From positions 1 to 5,698 of the forward strand of contig CAYGVA010000252.1 in NCBI GenBank assembly GCA_964353225.1: DNA of 5,698 nucleotides, read 5' to 3'. Under the pieces are notes generated by a model. The model searched no databases. It was given only the letters and a program-made list of their open reading frames with translations, and had not been told where the DNA came from. The translations under genes and the position numbers were made by a program. This DNA comes from PCC-6406 sp964353225 (GTDB taxonomy: Bacteria; Cyanobacteriota; Cyanobacteriia; Phormidesmidales; Phormidesmidaceae). Below, one piece after another: positions 4,761 to 5,698 of this stretch; the first letter of the stretch is position 1; each line of letters starts with the position of its first letter.

Positions 4761-5698
4761 TTCAGGCGCTCTTGACCAATGGCCGTTAGCAGCCCTTCTA
4801 CCGGCTGATTTGGCACCGGCTCTAGAATCACCGCCTCATAGGGAATCACCCCACTATGCTCACTACCGAGGCATTGGGCTGCGGCCTTAGAGAGATCCAG
4901 ACTGCGTTGACCAATATAGGGACCGCGATCGTTAATCCGCACCACAACGCTCTTGCCGTTGAGGCGATTCCGAATTTTGAGCTGGGTGCCAAAGGGGAGG
5001 GTCTTGTGGGCTGCGGTTAAAGCATTTTGGTCAAATCGCTCTCCATTGGCCGTTTGCCGACCATGGAACCCTGGACCATACCAAGAGGCGGTGCCATAAA
5101 ACTCCTGGGCAGTTTCGTGGAGGCCCTGCATGGCCATCTGTACAGCGGCCAACCCTAGGGGTTCGGCATCTAGAGCAATGCGGAGATTATTCGCCCATTG
5201 CACCGCTACGGCAGCGGCAGGCAACTCTGGATGGAGATGCATGGTTTCATTGACGACGAAGACGACATCTTCATTTAGGCTCACCGCCGCAAAATTTTGA
5301 CCGAATAGGGGCCGCAATCCGTCGGGATCTAACGTTGTCGTCTGGAGCTGGGATCGCAACTTGGCCGCCACCTCCTCGGCGGCATCGGTGCCCATGACGG
5401 TGCCAATGTATTGATGGTGAACCCACACCTGCCATCGGGCAGCCGTATTGATCGCGATGGGTTGGGCTTGATAGGGAACGGTGGCTCCAGCTAGACACTG
5501 ATTATCGGTCAGCGACGCTGGCAAGCTATCCGCTGCAGCGGTGGCCGTGAAGTCGGCTGGCACCAGCCGCACCGCGCCAATCACATTATCTTGCCAATCT
5601 GTTTTGGTTTCTGGAACAGATGCTAGGGGTGATAAGGCAGCGCCAAAGGCAGCGCTCAGGGAGTGTTTTGGGAAAGGATCGCCGGTAAAGGGTGGGGG
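4757..5698 (-). CDS. RlpA-like double-psi beta-barrel protein, N-terminus cut by the window edge
   Basis: The minus-strand frame is open from the right edge to the TAA at 4757-4759, giving 313 visible residues. A GTG at 5582-5584 is a possible but unlikely start, because the frame continues upstream through 38 more codons to the edge. The C-terminal domain (about 4823-5104) is the RlpA double-psi barrel. It has FYGTASWYGPGFHGRQTANGE, then ALTAAHKTLPFGTQLKIRN, VVVRINDRGPY and RSLDLSKAAA. The Glu of NGERF, the His of TAAHKTLPFG and the Asp residues of INDRGPY and SLDLS are candidate active-site residues by analogy with RlpA lytic transglycosylases, which cleave peptidoglycan strands lacking stem peptides at the septum. 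The preceding domain (WQVWVHHQYIGTV to WANNLRIALDAEPLGL) resembles the conserved N-terminal region of cyanobacterial RlpA-like proteins. A signal peptide would lie outside the window. No SPOR domain follows. Envelope location and enzymatic activity are inferred. Confidence 0.88.
   Translation of the reverse strand, partial: PPPFTGDPFPKHSLSAAFGAALSPLASVPETKTDWQDNVIGAVRLVPADFTATAAADSLPASLTDNQCLAGATVPYQAQPIAINTAARWQVWVHHQYIGTVMGTDAAEEVAAKLRSQLQTTTLDPDGLRPLFGQNFAAVSLNEDVVFVVNETMHLHPELPAAAVAVQWANNLRIALDAEPLGLAAVQMAMQGLHETAQEFYGTASWYGPGFHGRQTANGERFDQNALTAAHKTLPFGTQLKIRNRLNGKSVVVRINDRGPYIGQRSLDLSKAAAQCLGSEHSGVIPYEAVILEPVPNQPVEGLLTAIGQERLN

Noticed and set aside
5582..5584. GTG as the true start of the rlpA-like gene
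   Set aside because: The frame stays open for 38 further codons to the window edge, and family members need an upstream export signal, so the gene most likely starts outside the window.
1..5698. Mobile elements, CRISPR arrays, defence genes or tRNA genes
   Set aside because: No transposase or nuclease motif, spaced direct repeats, or tRNA-like cloverleaf was seen. All long frames are housekeeping or sensory genes.

Overview
The window looks like a stretch of cyanobacterial chromosome. The best evidence is a complete psaD (photosystem I subunit II). Supporting evidence is a cyanobacterial-type DICT-domain histidine kinase, an anthranilate synthase directly downstream of psaD, and two perfect copies of the octamer GCGATCGC (HIP1), which is abundant in many cyanobacterial genomes. 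From memory, psaD followed by trpE is also the arrangement in Synechocystis PCC 6803 (slr0737-slr0738). The genus cannot be fixed from the sequence alone. All coding regions look intact, and I see no mobile element, CRISPR array, tRNA or rRNA.

Layout, left to right. Bases 1-183 are the last 60 codons of an Amt ammonium transporter. Behind it lie a nested dyad (184-236) and a strong intrinsic terminator (242-287). A gene-free stretch of about 185 bases follows, holding a candidate promoter whose 17-bp spacer is exactly filled by an inverted repeat (332-360). Next is a soluble DICT-GAF-HisKA-HATPase sensor kinase (474-2483; TTG at 420 is an alternative start). After a 150-bp leader region with short repeats and hairpins comes psaD (2634-3062), closed by a 20-bp perfect-or-wobble hairpin (3090-3132). 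trpE (3207-4760) follows. It has no Shine-Dalgarno sequence, and its ATG overlaps the stop of a 16-codon upstream ORF (3160-3210). On the minus strand an RlpA-family double-psi beta-barrel protein runs from beyond the right edge down to 4757. Its stop codon overlaps the trpE stop.

The genes are a neighbourhood rather than one pathway. They cover nitrogen uptake (Amt), sensing (kinase), photosystem I electron delivery to ferredoxin (PsaD), tryptophan synthesis (TrpE) and the cell envelope (RlpA). The hairpins after amt and psaD suggest that amt, the kinase, psaD and trpE are mostly separate transcription units.

I do not see an undescribed multi-gene system here. The points most worth a second look are small and regulatory: the leader ORF coupled to trpE, the dyad within the kinase promoter, the G8 tract in the kinase, the structured psaD leader, and the overlapping convergent stops of trpE and rlpA.
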